Positions 1 to 10,564 of a DNA stretch of 34,060 nt are shown here, one piece after another; within the stretch, counting starts at the first letter, position 1; each line of letters opens with the position of its first letter. The DNA is taken from assembly GCA_025350505.1 (NCBI GenBank), contig JANXXS010000183.1, forward strand, positions 1-34,060, read 5' to 3'. A program made the translations under genes and the position numbers. A model generated the notes under the pieces. It saw nothing but the letters and a program-made list of their open reading frames with translations, searched no databases and was not told the origin of the DNA. The DNA comes from Burkholderiales bacterium (GTDB lineage: Bacteria > Pseudomonadota > Gammaproteobacteria > Burkholderiales > Burkholderiaceae_C).

Positions 1-259
1 CGGCGCGCTCGGCGCCGAGGTGCTCGGGCTCGATCCGACCTTTCCGCTCAAGTTCATGATCTATTTCCTGATCGTCGTCTCGGTCGGCGGCACGACGACG
101 ATCACCGGCCCGCTCGTCGCCGCGCTGCTGCTCGGCATCGCAGACGTGGCCGGCAAGTACTACGTGCCCAAGCTCGGCGCCTTCATCGTCTACACGCTGA
201 TGATCGCGATCCTTGTCTGGCGGCCGCAGGGGCTGTTCGCGAAGGCGGGCGGGCGATGA
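1..259 (+). CDS. livH: Branched-chain amino acid ABC transporter permease (LivH family), C-terminal fragment truncated by window edge
   Basis: Translation ...VSVGGTTTITGPLVAALLLGIADVAGKYYVPKLGAFIVYTLMIAILVWRPQGLFAKAGGR is a typical LivH C-terminus (WRPQGLF); ATGA overlap with the following livM. Confidence 0.85.
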   Translation, partial: GALGAEVLGLDPTFPLKFMIYFLIVVSVGGTTTITGPLVAALLLGIADVAGKYYVPKLGAFIVYTLMIAILVWRPQGLFAKAGGR

Positions 260-1251
260 GCGCGGCCAGGCCGGAGATCTCGCCTTCGGCGCGCTCGCTG
301 CGCGGTTACGCGCGCTGGCGCTGGTGGGAGATGGCGCTGTTCGCGGCCTTGCCGCTGTCGTGGCTGCTGCTGCAGGGCCAGTCGTTGCTGCTCAACGAGA
401 TCGCCATCGTCGCCCTGTTCGCGGTCTCGCTCGACCTCATCCTCGGCTACGCCGGCATCGTCTCGCTCGGCCACGCCGCCTTCTTCGGCTTCGGCGCCTA
501 CACGGCGGCGCTGTTCGCCAAGGACGCGATGCCCGACCCGCTGGTGGGTCTCGCCGTCGCCGTCGCGGCGAGCGCGTTGCTCGGCCTGGCGACGAGCGTG
601 CTGATCCTGCGCGGCACCGACCTGACGCGGCTGATGGTGACGCTCGGCGTCGCCTCGATCCTCTACGAACTCGCCAACAAGCTCGACTGGCTGACCGGCG
701 GCGCCGACGGCCTGCAGGGCGTCGTCATGGGCCCGCTCGTGACGCCGTTCGGGCGCTTCGACTTCGACCTCTCGGGCCGCGTCGCCTACGCCTATTCGCT
801 GGTCGTCCTCGCTGCTGCGCTCTTCATCGCCCGCCGCATCATCCACTCGCCGTTCGGCATTTCGCTGCAGGCGCTGCGCGACAACCGGCTGCGCGCCGAA
901 AGCATCGGCCTGTCGGTGCGGCTGCGCCTGGTCGCCGTGTACACGATCGCCGCGGCGATCGCCGGCGCTGCCGGCGCGCTGCTCGCGCAGACGAGCGGCT
1001 TCGCCTCGCTCGACGTCTTCGACTTCCACCGCAGCGCCGAGGTGCTGCTCGTGCTCGTCATCGGCGGCACCGGCTATCTCTACGGCGGCGTCTTCGGCGC
1101 CATCGTCTTCAAGCTCCTGCACGACCTGGTCTCGGCCTGGACGCCGCAGTACTGGAACTTCTGGCTCGGCCTCTTTCTCGTCGTGCTGGTGCTCGTCGGC
1201 CGCGACCGCTTCGTGCGGCCGTGGACCTGGTTCGGCAGAGGCCGGCGATGA
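256..1251 (+). CDS. livM: Branched-chain amino acid ABC transporter permease (LivM family)
   Basis: 331 aa; LDLILGYAGIVSLGHAAFFGFGAY is the LivM signature; multi-TM. Confidence 0.93.
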   Translation: MSAARPEISPSARSLRGYARWRWWEMALFAALPLSWLLLQGQSLLLNEIAIVALFAVSLDLILGYAGIVSLGHAAFFGFGAYTAALFAKDAMPDPLVGLAVAVAASALLGLATSVLILRGTDLTRLMVTLGVASILYELANKLDWLTGGADGLQGVVMGPLVTPFGRFDFDLSGRVAYAYSLVVLAAALFIARRIIHSPFGISLQALRDNRLRAESIGLSVRLRLVAVYTIAAAIAGAAGALLAQTSGFASLDVFDFHRSAEVLLVLVIGGTGYLYGGVFGAIVFKLLHDLVSAWTPQYWNFWLGLFLVVLVLVGRDRFVRPWTWFGRGRR

Positions 1252-2042
1252 GCGCCGTCGTGTCGGGCGCCGCACCGGTCGTGGTCCTCGAGACGCGCTC
1301 GCTGGTCAAGCGCTTCGGCGGCCTCGCCGCGACCAACGACGTCTCGCTCAAGGTCGAGCGCGGCGCGCGCCACGCCCTGATCGGGCCGAACGGCGCCGGC
1401 AAGACGACGCTCATCAACCTGCTCACCGGCGTGCTCGAGCCGACGTCGGGATCGATCGCCCTCGACGGCCAGGACATCACGCGGTTGTCGGTGCACGAGC
1501 GGGTGCGCCGCGGCATGGTGCGCACCTTCCAGATCACGCAACTCTTCAACGGCCTGACGCCGCTTTCGTCGTTGGCGCTCGCCGTCACGGCGCAGCGTGG
1601 CGCCGGCGCCGGCCTCTGGCAACCGCTCGGCCGCGATCCGGCGATCGCCATCGAATGCGAGAGCCTGCTCGCACGCTTCAACCTCGCCGACGTCATGGAC
1701 CAGCCGGTCGCCTCGCTCGCCTACGGCAAGCGGCGCTTGCTCGAGATCGCCACCGCGCTGGCCTGCCGGCCGCGCGTGCTGCTGCTCGACGAGCCGGTCG
1801 CCGGCGTGCCCGAAGGCGATCGCCAGGAAATCTTCGAGACCATCAACGCTCTGCCGGCCGACGTGTCGGTGCTGCTCATCGAGCACGACATGGACCTGGT
1901 CTTCAACTTCGCGAAGACGGTAACCGTACTCGTCAACGGCGCCGTATTTGCCGAGGGCGACGTCGAATCGATCTCGAACGATCCGCGCGTCAAGGCCGTC
2001 TATCTCGGCGAAGACGAGGCCGAAGGACACGCGCATGGCTGA
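1248..2042 (+). CDS. livG: Branched-chain amino acid ABC transporter ATP-binding protein (LivG family)
   Basis: In-frame ATG at 1248 (MSAVVSGAAPVVVLETRSLVKRFGG...); Walker A GPNGAGKTT, Walker B LLLDEP; overlaps the livM stop. The ORF-track start at 213 is an upstream extension. Confidence 0.93.
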   Translation: MSAVVSGAAPVVVLETRSLVKRFGGLAATNDVSLKVERGARHALIGPNGAGKTTLINLLTGVLEPTSGSIALDGQDITRLSVHERVRRGMVRTFQITQLFNGLTPLSSLALAVTAQRGAGAGLWQPLGRDPAIAIECESLLARFNLADVMDQPVASLAYGKRRLLEIATALACRPRVLLLDEPVAGVPEGDRQEIFETINALPADVSVLLIEHDMDLVFNFAKTVTVLVNGAVFAEGDVESISNDPRVKAVYLGEDEAEGHAHG

Positions 2043-2742
2043 GCTGCTGCGCGTCGAGGGGCTGCGCGCCGGCTACGGTCAGGCGGTCGTCGTGCAGGGC
2101 GTCGACTTCGCGCTCGCCGAAGGGCAGTCGCTGGCCCTGCTCGGCCGCAACGGCACCGGCAAGACGACGCTGCTCAACAGCCTGGTCGGCGTGACGCGAC
2201 ACCACGGCGGCCGCATCTTCCTCGGCGGCCGCGACATCACGGCGTTGCCGCCGCATGCGCGCGCCGCCGCCGGCATCGGCTGGGTGCCGCAGGAGCGCAA
2301 CATCTTCCGCTCGCTCACCGTCGCCGAGAACCTCGCCGCCGTGGCGCGGCCCGGGCCGTGGACGCCGGAGCGCGTCTACGCCATGTTTCCGAGGCTCGAG
2401 GAGCGCAAGGCGAACATGGGCAACCAGCTCTCGGGCGGCGAGCAGCAGATGCTCGCGGTGGCGCGCGCGCTCGTGCTCAACCCGCGCCTGCTGCTGCTCG
2501 ACGAGCCGCTCGAGGGACTGGCGCCGATCATCGCCCACGAACTGCTGCGCTCGATCGCCCGCGTCGTTCGCGACGAAGGCGTCTCGGCCATCATCGTCGA
2601 GCAGAACCCGCGCCTGATCCTGCCGATCACCGCGCGCGCCGTCGTGCTCGACCGCGGCGCGATCGTCGATGAAGGCGACAGCGAGGGGCTGCTCGCCGAC
2701 CGCGAGCGGCTCGACCGTTGGCTGGCCGTCGCACGGGCATAA
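2035..2742 (+). CDS. livF: Branched-chain amino acid ABC transporter ATP-binding protein (LivF family)
   Basis: ATG at 2035 (MAELLRVEGLRAGYGQAVVVQGV...); GRNGTGKTT, LSGGEQQMLAVARAL, LLLDEPLEGLAP. Confidence 0.93.
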   Translation: MAELLRVEGLRAGYGQAVVVQGVDFALAEGQSLALLGRNGTGKTTLLNSLVGVTRHHGGRIFLGGRDITALPPHARAAAGIGWVPQERNIFRSLTVAENLAAVARPGPWTPERVYAMFPRLEERKANMGNQLSGGEQQMLAVARALVLNPRLLLLDEPLEGLAPIIAHELLRSIARVVRDEGVSAIIVEQNPRLILPITARAVVLDRGAIVDEGDSEGLLADRERLDRWLAVARA

Positions 2743-2918
2743 GGCGGGCGGCGGCGCAACGCGGGTCAGTCCGGCTTGGCGCCGCCGGCCAAAGGCGGCA
2801 GGATGGTCTTGCGCCGGTGGTCCGCGACAGCGGGCCCGCTCCTTGCGTGCCGGCGCGCGATGGACGGCGCACCGACGCCGTTCGCGCTCATGCCACGTCG
2901 TCCACGGGAGGAACCACC

Positions 2919-5315
2919 TTGTCGAGCCATCGGATCGTCGCCTCGCTGCCGCTGCTCGCGGCCCTCGTCCTCGGCGCCCTGTCGGCGCAGGCCCAGACCG
3001 CGCCCGCGACTGCGCCGGCAGCCGCCTCAGCGCCTCCCTCGGCCACCCTGGACGCCGTGACCATCACGGCGCAGAAGCGCAAGGAAGACGTGCGCAAGGT
3101 GCCGCTCAGCGTCTCGGTCGTCTCGGGCGACGCGATCCAGGACAACCACATCAGCGACCTCACGGACCTGAGCCGCGCCGTTCCCAACCTCTCGTTCTCC
3201 AGCCAGGGCGGCGCCGGCCTCGGCACGTTCGAGATGCGCGGCGTCAGCTCGCAGGCAGGCTCGGCGACGGTCTCGATCTACCTCGACGACGTCTCGCTGA
3301 CGACGCGCAACCTCTACAGCCAGGGCACGGCCGAGCCGCGCTTCTTCGACCTCGAACGGGTCGAGGTGCTGCGCGGGCCGCAGGGCACGCTCTATGGCTC
3401 GAGCTCGCTCGGGGGCACGATCCGCTTCATCAGCAAGCAGCCCGACGCACGGGCGTTTTCAGGCAACGCCTACACCGAGTTGTCGACGACCTCGCACGGC
3501 GGCACCAACTACCTCGCCCAGGCGGTGCTCAACGTGCCCCTGGCCAAGGACCAGATCGGCTTGCGCATCGGCGTGCAGACCGGTCACGACAGCGGCTACA
3601 TCGACCAGGTCTCGCCGACGACGCTGGCGGTCATCGACAAGGGCATCGACAGCACGCACTGGGACGTCCTCAAGCTGGCGCTGAAGGCGCAGGTCGCGCC
3701 GGGATGGTCGCTTACGCCGGCGCTCTTCTACCAGCGCTTCAAGAGCAACGACGTCGACGTCGCTTTCCTCAATGTCGGCAGCTACCAATTGCCGAACAAC
3801 CCGCCGACGACGCCGGCGCTCGGCCTGTTCCAGACCAGCAAGACGGTGCGCGAGCCGGGCAACGACAAGCTGACCGTGCCGAGCCTGACGGTCAACGGCG
3901 ACGTCGGCTTCGGTGACCTCACCGGTGTGCTCAGCGGCTACCGGCGCCGCTTCGACCGGATCCAGGACGGCACCTACATCAACGTCGGCTACATCGCGTC
4001 GCAGGTCGCCGACATGGCGCTCGGCACCACCGTCAACGGCCTGAACTCGGCGGTGCAGCTTGCCAACAAGACCGACCAGACCTCGCTCGAGCTGCGCCTG
4101 GCCTCGAAGGACTACGACCCGGCGCGCGGCCCGCTGACCTGGGTCGGCGGCGTCTACCTGGCGCGCACGAAGACGCAGGTCATCGACAACGAGCCGATCT
4201 TCGGCATCAATGCCGCCTTCACCGCGGCCGGCGCCGACATCAACGACCCGAACCAGCTCGCGGGCAGCTTTCCCGGCGCCTTCACCGGCGACAGCTCGTA
4301 CTACAGCGCCCGCCACTACCTCGACAAGCAGTATTCGCTGTTCGGCGAGCTGACGTACAACGCCAGCCCGACACTGCGCGGCACGGTCGGCCTGCGCGCC
4401 CTGCGCGCAACGCAGAACTTCACCCGCGAAGGCGACTTCTACTACGCCGGCGGTCCGTCGACGGCAGCGATCGACAGCAAGGCCAACGCCCTGACGCCGC
4501 GCTTTGCCGTCAACTGGGACGCGAGCAGCGAGACCTCGCTCTACGCCAACATCGCCAAGGGCTTTCGCCTCGGCGCCGCCAACCGCCCGGTGCCGGCGAC
4601 GCCGCTGGTGGCGATGGACCTGCTCGCCCTCGGCCTGCCGGGTACCACCGTGCCCGATTCGTTCAAGCCCGACAGCCTGTGGAGCTACGAGATCGGCAGC
4701 AAGTCGCGCCTGTTCGACAACCGCCTTTCGCTCAACGTCGCCTTGTTCCACATCGACTGGAAGGACATCCAGCAGGACGTCGTGCTGCCTTCGTCGGGCT
4801 TCGACTTCGAGACCAACGTCGGCCGCGCCAAGGTCGACGGCATCGAGGCCGAGGCACGCTGGCGCGCCACCGATGCGCTGACGCTGGCTGCGGGCGCGAG
4901 CTACACCCATGCCGTCTTCGCCGACGACACGCCGGCGCTCGGCAGCGACGGCAACGGCTTCAATGCGCGCAAGGGCGACCCGATCCAGGGCGTGCCGAAG
5001 TACAGCGCGCGGCTCGGCTTCGAGTACCGCACGGCGGCGATGTCCAATCTCGACATGATCGTTCGCGGCAGCGGCTCGTGGACCGGCTCGAGCCACGGCA
5101 CCTTCATCCGCTCGTCGACCGACTACCTGCGGCCCGGCTACTTCACCGCCGACGCGAGCGTCGGCCTGAACGTCGACCGCTGGGAGTTCTCGGTGTTCGC
5201 GAAGAACCTGACCAACAACCACCGCATCCTGCAGCAGCCGTCGGTCCAGGGCGTCAGCGAGGCCTACTACCTGCGCCCGAGGACGATCGGCATCACGGCC
5301 TACCGCGACTTCTGA
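2919..5315 (+). CDS. TonB-dependent outer-membrane receptor
   Basis: TTG start at 2919 with GGAGGA Shine-Dalgarno at 2908-2913 gives signal peptide MSSHRIVASLPLLAALVLGALSAQAQ; plug domain (VTITAQKRKEDVRKVPLSVSVVSGDAI..., RVEVLRGPQGTLYGSSSLGGTIRFIS) and beta-barrel ending ...YYLRPRTIGITAYRDF. Confidence 0.92.
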   Translation: MSSHRIVASLPLLAALVLGALSAQAQTAPATAPAAASAPPSATLDAVTITAQKRKEDVRKVPLSVSVVSGDAIQDNHISDLTDLSRAVPNLSFSSQGGAGLGTFEMRGVSSQAGSATVSIYLDDVSLTTRNLYSQGTAEPRFFDLERVEVLRGPQGTLYGSSSLGGTIRFISKQPDARAFSGNAYTELSTTSHGGTNYLAQAVLNVPLAKDQIGLRIGVQTGHDSGYIDQVSPTTLAVIDKGIDSTHWDVLKLALKAQVAPGWSLTPALFYQRFKSNDVDVAFLNVGSYQLPNNPPTTPALGLFQTSKTVREPGNDKLTVPSLTVNGDVGFGDLTGVLSGYRRRFDRIQDGTYINVGYIASQVADMALGTTVNGLNSAVQLANKTDQTSLELRLASKDYDPARGPLTWVGGVYLARTKTQVIDNEPIFGINAAFTAAGADINDPNQLAGSFPGAFTGDSSYYSARHYLDKQYSLFGELTYNASPTLRGTVGLRALRATQNFTREGDFYYAGGPSTAAIDSKANALTPRFAVNWDASSETSLYANIAKGFRLGAANRPVPATPLVAMDLLALGLPGTTVPDSFKPDSLWSYEIGSKSRLFDNRLSLNVALFHIDWKDIQQDVVLPSSGFDFETNVGRAKVDGIEAEARWRATDALTLAAGASYTHAVFADDTPALGSDGNGFNARKGDPIQGVPKYSARLGFEYRTAAMSNLDMIVRGSGSWTGSSHGTFIRSSTDYLRPGYFTADASVGLNVDRWEFSVFAKNLTNNHRILQQPSVQGVSEAYYLRPRTIGITAYRDF

Positions 5316-5328
5316 GCGGGCTCTGAAC

Positions 5329-5354
5329 GTGGCGGCGTCCAGGCACCGCCACGG
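5329..5354. terminator. Putative bidirectional hairpin terminator between convergent genes
   Basis: 8-bp perfect stem CGTGGCGG / CCGCCACG separated by 10 nt, located between the convergent TonB receptor and DsrE-like stops; no clear T-tract. Confidence 0.45.
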
Positions 5355-5362
5355 GGGTCGGC

Positions 5363-5800
5363 TCAGGAGCGGATGTAGGCCCAGCCCTGCTGCTGCTTGC
5401 GCATGACCTCGACCACGCCCGCCGGCACATAGCCGATCTCGGGCAGCATGTCGGCCGGCGCCAGCTTCTGGTTGCTCATCGTGTTCTGGCAGGCGTTGAC
5501 CGTGGCGCCGGCCTTCAGCGCCTCTGCCACGCGCTGCTTCACGCTCGAGTCGGCCTTCAGCATGTTGATACCCGGACCGTAGGCGACGAGTTCGATCTCG
5601 ATCGGCTCGCTGCCGACGCCGTCGCGCAGGTTCTGCATGTTGCTGAGGATCATGTTCCAGCGTGCCGGCTCGTTGTCCATCACCTGGAACACGGCGCGGT
5701 TGTGCGGCGCGCTGGTCTGCGCGAAGGCGAGCGGCGCGGCGGCGCCGAGCAGCGCGGTGCCGGACAGCAGCATGAAGGAGCGGCGGGGCAGTCGGGTCAT
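5363..5800 (-). CDS. DsrE-family-like periplasmic protein with Tat-like signal peptide
   Basis: 145 aa; N-terminus MTRLPRRSFMLLSGTALLGAAAPLAFAQ (twin-Arg); body VFQVMDNEPARWNMILSNMQNL...IELVAYGPGINML...VNACQNTMSNQ resembles the DsrE/YrkE-like fold. Confidence 0.7.
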   Translation of the reverse strand: MTRLPRRSFMLLSGTALLGAAAPLAFAQTSAPHNRAVFQVMDNEPARWNMILSNMQNLRDGVGSEPIEIELVAYGPGINMLKADSSVKQRVAEALKAGATVNACQNTMSNQKLAPADMLPEIGYVPAGVVEVMRKQQQGWAYIRS

Positions 5801-5827
5801 GGCGGATTCCTTCGGTGAGAGTAGGCG

Positions 5828-8052
<2,225 letters not shown>

Positions 8053-8138
8053 GGTCGAGCGGATGTTCCGGTGCGTAGGCGAGGGCGAGGCGCTGAGTTT
8101 AGAGGTTCACCCGGACGGGGGCTGAATCGGCCCGGGCC

Positions 8139-8165
8139 TCAAGCCCGGCGGGGCGGCGCCGATAA
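8139..8165 (+). promoter_or_regulatory. Putative sigma-28 (FliA) promoter driving the HD-GYP gene
   Basis: TCAAGCCC (8139-8146) - 11 nt - GCCGATAA (8158-8165): exact GCCGATAA -10 and TCAAG-type -35 at consensus spacing, 44 nt before the ATG at 8209. Confidence 0.6.
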
Positions 8166-8208
8166 CACCGCTAGCCCCGTGTGCCGATGTCGCGCGGGCT
8201 CCACTCCA

Positions 8209-9579
8209 ATGAAGGCAGCCACCCTCACCCCCGAGATCGACGTCCAGGCGCTGCGCGTCGGCATGTTCGTGCATCTCGACGTGGGCTGGATGTCGCACCC
8301 GTTCCCGCTCAGCAGCTTTCGCATCACGACGCCGGCGCAGGTGGCGACGATCCGCTCGCTCGGCCTCGGCCGGGTCCGCTGGAGCCCGCAGGACAGCGAT
8401 CTGTCGCTGCTCGACGGCGGCGAGCCGACGCCGGCCCAGACGCGACCCGGCCGGGCCGCTGCCAACGATGCCCACGCCGACGCCGCCGCCGACCCGGGCG
8501 AGGCCGCCAACGACGAACCGACCGGTCCGGCCACCGCGCCGGGCGCGCTCGACTCGGCGCGGTCGCAGGACGAAGGCCGGCCCGTCGCAGGCCGGAGCCG
8601 GCTCGAGGCGCAGCGCGAGGCGCAGAGGGTCTGCGAGCGTCAATACGGCGAGGCCTCGCGCCTCTGCCGGCAGACGATCGAGCTGGTCGCCGGCAAGCCA
8701 CGCGAGGCCAAAGTGCAGGCCGAGCAATTGACCCGCGCCCTGGTCGACAAGATGGTCGATGCACGCGAGCTCTGCATCCGCGTCCTCACCGAGGGCGCCG
8801 GCGACAAGGCATCGATGCACGCCATGAACGTCGGCATCGTTTCGTTGCTGATGGGCCGCTGCTTCGGCTTCTCGGCCGAGGAGATGCAGGACCTGGGCGT
8901 CGGCGCGATGCTGCACGACGTCGGCAAGTGCGACCTGCCTCAGCGGCTGCGCCACCGCGAAGACAACTTCTCTCCGAGCGAGGTGCGCGTCTACCAGGAG
9001 CACGTCGAGCTCGGCCTGGTGCAGGCGCGGCGCATGGGCCTGTCGGCCGGCGCGACGGCGGTGATTGGGCAGCACCACGAGCATGCCGACGGCACCGGCT
9101 TTCCGGCCCGGCTCAACAGCGACCGCATGACCATGGGCGCGCGCATCGTCTCGCTCGTCAACCGCTACGACAACTTGTGCAACCCGCGCCTGCCGGCACG
9201 GGCGCTGACGCCGCACGAGTCGCTGTCGCTGCTGTTCGCGCAAGGGCGCAGCAAGTACGACACCTCGATCATCGGCGCCTTCATCAAGATGATGGGCGTC
9301 TATCCGCCCGGCTCGACGGTGCAGCTCACCGACGACCGCTACGCCACAGTGGTGGCGGTCAATTCGTCGCGGCCGCTCAAGCCGAGCGTGCTCGTGCACG
9401 ATCACGGCGTGCCGCGCGACGAAGCGCTCGTGCTCGACCTCGAGACGGCCACCGGCCTGGGCATCCGGCGCAGCATCAAGCCGCAGCAGCTGCCGCCGAC
9501 GGCGCTGGAGTTCCTGGCGCCGAGCCCGCGCGTTGCCTACTTCTTCGAGCCGGCCGTCGCGTTGGAAACCGAAGATTGA
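8209..9579 (+). CDS. DUF3391 + HD-GYP domain protein (putative c-di-GMP phosphodiesterase)
   Basis: ATG at 8209 (MKAATLTPEIDVQALRVGMFVHLDVGWMSHPFPLSSF = DUF3391-like N-terminus); MLHDVGKCDLP and HHEHADGTGFPARL (HHExxDGxGYP with Y to F). Confidence 0.88.
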   Translation: MKAATLTPEIDVQALRVGMFVHLDVGWMSHPFPLSSFRITTPAQVATIRSLGLGRVRWSPQDSDLSLLDGGEPTPAQTRPGRAAANDAHADAAADPGEAANDEPTGPATAPGALDSARSQDEGRPVAGRSRLEAQREAQRVCERQYGEASRLCRQTIELVAGKPREAKVQAEQLTRALVDKMVDARELCIRVLTEGAGDKASMHAMNVGIVSLLMGRCFGFSAEEMQDLGVGAMLHDVGKCDLPQRLRHREDNFSPSEVRVYQEHVELGLVQARRMGLSAGATAVIGQHHEHADGTGFPARLNSDRMTMGARIVSLVNRYDNLCNPRLPARALTPHESLSLLFAQGRSKYDTSIIGAFIKMMGVYPPGSTVQLTDDRYATVVAVNSSRPLKPSVLVHDHGVPRDEALVLDLETATGLGIRRSIKPQQLPPTALEFLAPSPRVAYFFEPAVALETED

Positions 9580-9594
9580 AGTCGGCGCCGTGAC

Positions 9595-10371
9595 ATGAAC
9601 AACCCGTTGCCGGTCGACCGGTTCAGCGTCGCCGACGCGGCGCGCCGGACCTGGCCGCATCTCATCGAATCGATGCTCGAAGCGGTCTGCCTGGTCGAGC
9701 CCGAGGGCCTGCGCATCGTCGCCGCCAACGCGGCGGCCGGCCGGCTGCTTGGCGTCGCGCCGTCGGACCTGGTCGGCCGCGACATGCACGAGATGGCGGT
9801 GACGCCCGAAGACGATGTGTTCTGGCGCGAGGTCGCCGAGGGCTTCGGCGCGAGCATCGTTTCCGAGTCCTTCGTGTCGCGGCCCGGCGGCGTCGCCGTG
9901 CCGGTGACGCGCCGCGTCAGCCGGGTCGAGCCGGCGCCGGGCGCCGCCCTCTATGTGGTCGCCCTGCAGGATCGCAGCGCCGAGTTCGAGGCCGGGCGCA
10001 GCGCCGATGCGAGCAAGGCCGAGCTGCAGGCGACGCTCGAATCGGTGAGCGACGGCGTGCTCGTCACCGACCTCGCGGGCCACATCAGCAACTTCAACCG
10101 GCGCTTCGCCGCGATCTGGGAGCTGCCCGACGAGATGCTGCTGCTGCGCGCCGACGACGAGGTGTTCGACTGGATGCGCATGCAGGTGCAGGACCCGCGC
10201 CAATACATGCAGCGCCTGGCCGAGATCGACGCGGCGACGTTGATGCAGGCGACTGACCGGGTCGCGCTGCGTTCGGGCAAAGTCGTCGAGCGCGCCACGG
10301 CGCCGCAATGCAGCCGCGGCCGGCCGATCGGCCGCGTCTTCAGTTACCGCGAGACACAGACGGGCCTCTGA
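9595..10371 (+). CDS. PAS-domain protein lacking a recognisable output domain
   Basis: 258 aa; two PAS-like segments (LIESMLEAVCLVEPEGLRIVAANAAAGRLLGVAPSDLVGRDMHEM; LESVSDGVLVTDLAGHISNFNRRFAAIWELPDEMLL); ends just after a PAS-type terminal strand GRVFSYRETQTGL. Confidence 0.8.
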   Translation: MNNPLPVDRFSVADAARRTWPHLIESMLEAVCLVEPEGLRIVAANAAAGRLLGVAPSDLVGRDMHEMAVTPEDDVFWREVAEGFGASIVSESFVSRPGGVAVPVTRRVSRVEPAPGAALYVVALQDRSAEFEAGRSADASKAELQATLESVSDGVLVTDLAGHISNFNRRFAAIWELPDEMLLLRADDEVFDWMRMQVQDPRQYMQRLAEIDAATLMQATDRVALRSGKVVERATAPQCSRGRPIGRVFSYRETQTGL

Positions 10372-10396
10372 ACAGCCCTCTCAATAGGGATGTCGC

Positions 10397-10424
10397 TTGA
10401 CTGCGGCACCCGGCTGGCTAGAGT
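10397..10424 (+). promoter_or_regulatory. Putative sigma-70 promoter for the 1143-aa gene
   Basis: TTGACT (10397-10402) - 16 nt - TAGAGT (10419-10424); implies a 5' UTR of roughly 130 nt. Confidence 0.35.
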
Positions 10425-10564
10425 CTGCGCCCGGGGTGACGCCGGCCGCCGTCGTTCTCGTTGCTTCATGCACGGCCACGCTGACGTGCCTGCTTGCCAT
10501 CATCTGCATGGGCCGACGACGACAAGCAACACCCTCCCGTTGCACTCGCTGACAGGATTTCCGT

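Noticed and set aside
8107-10308. 733-aa antisense ORF over the HD-GYP and PAS genes
   Set aside because: Arg/His/Asp-rich mirror frame of real coding sequence.
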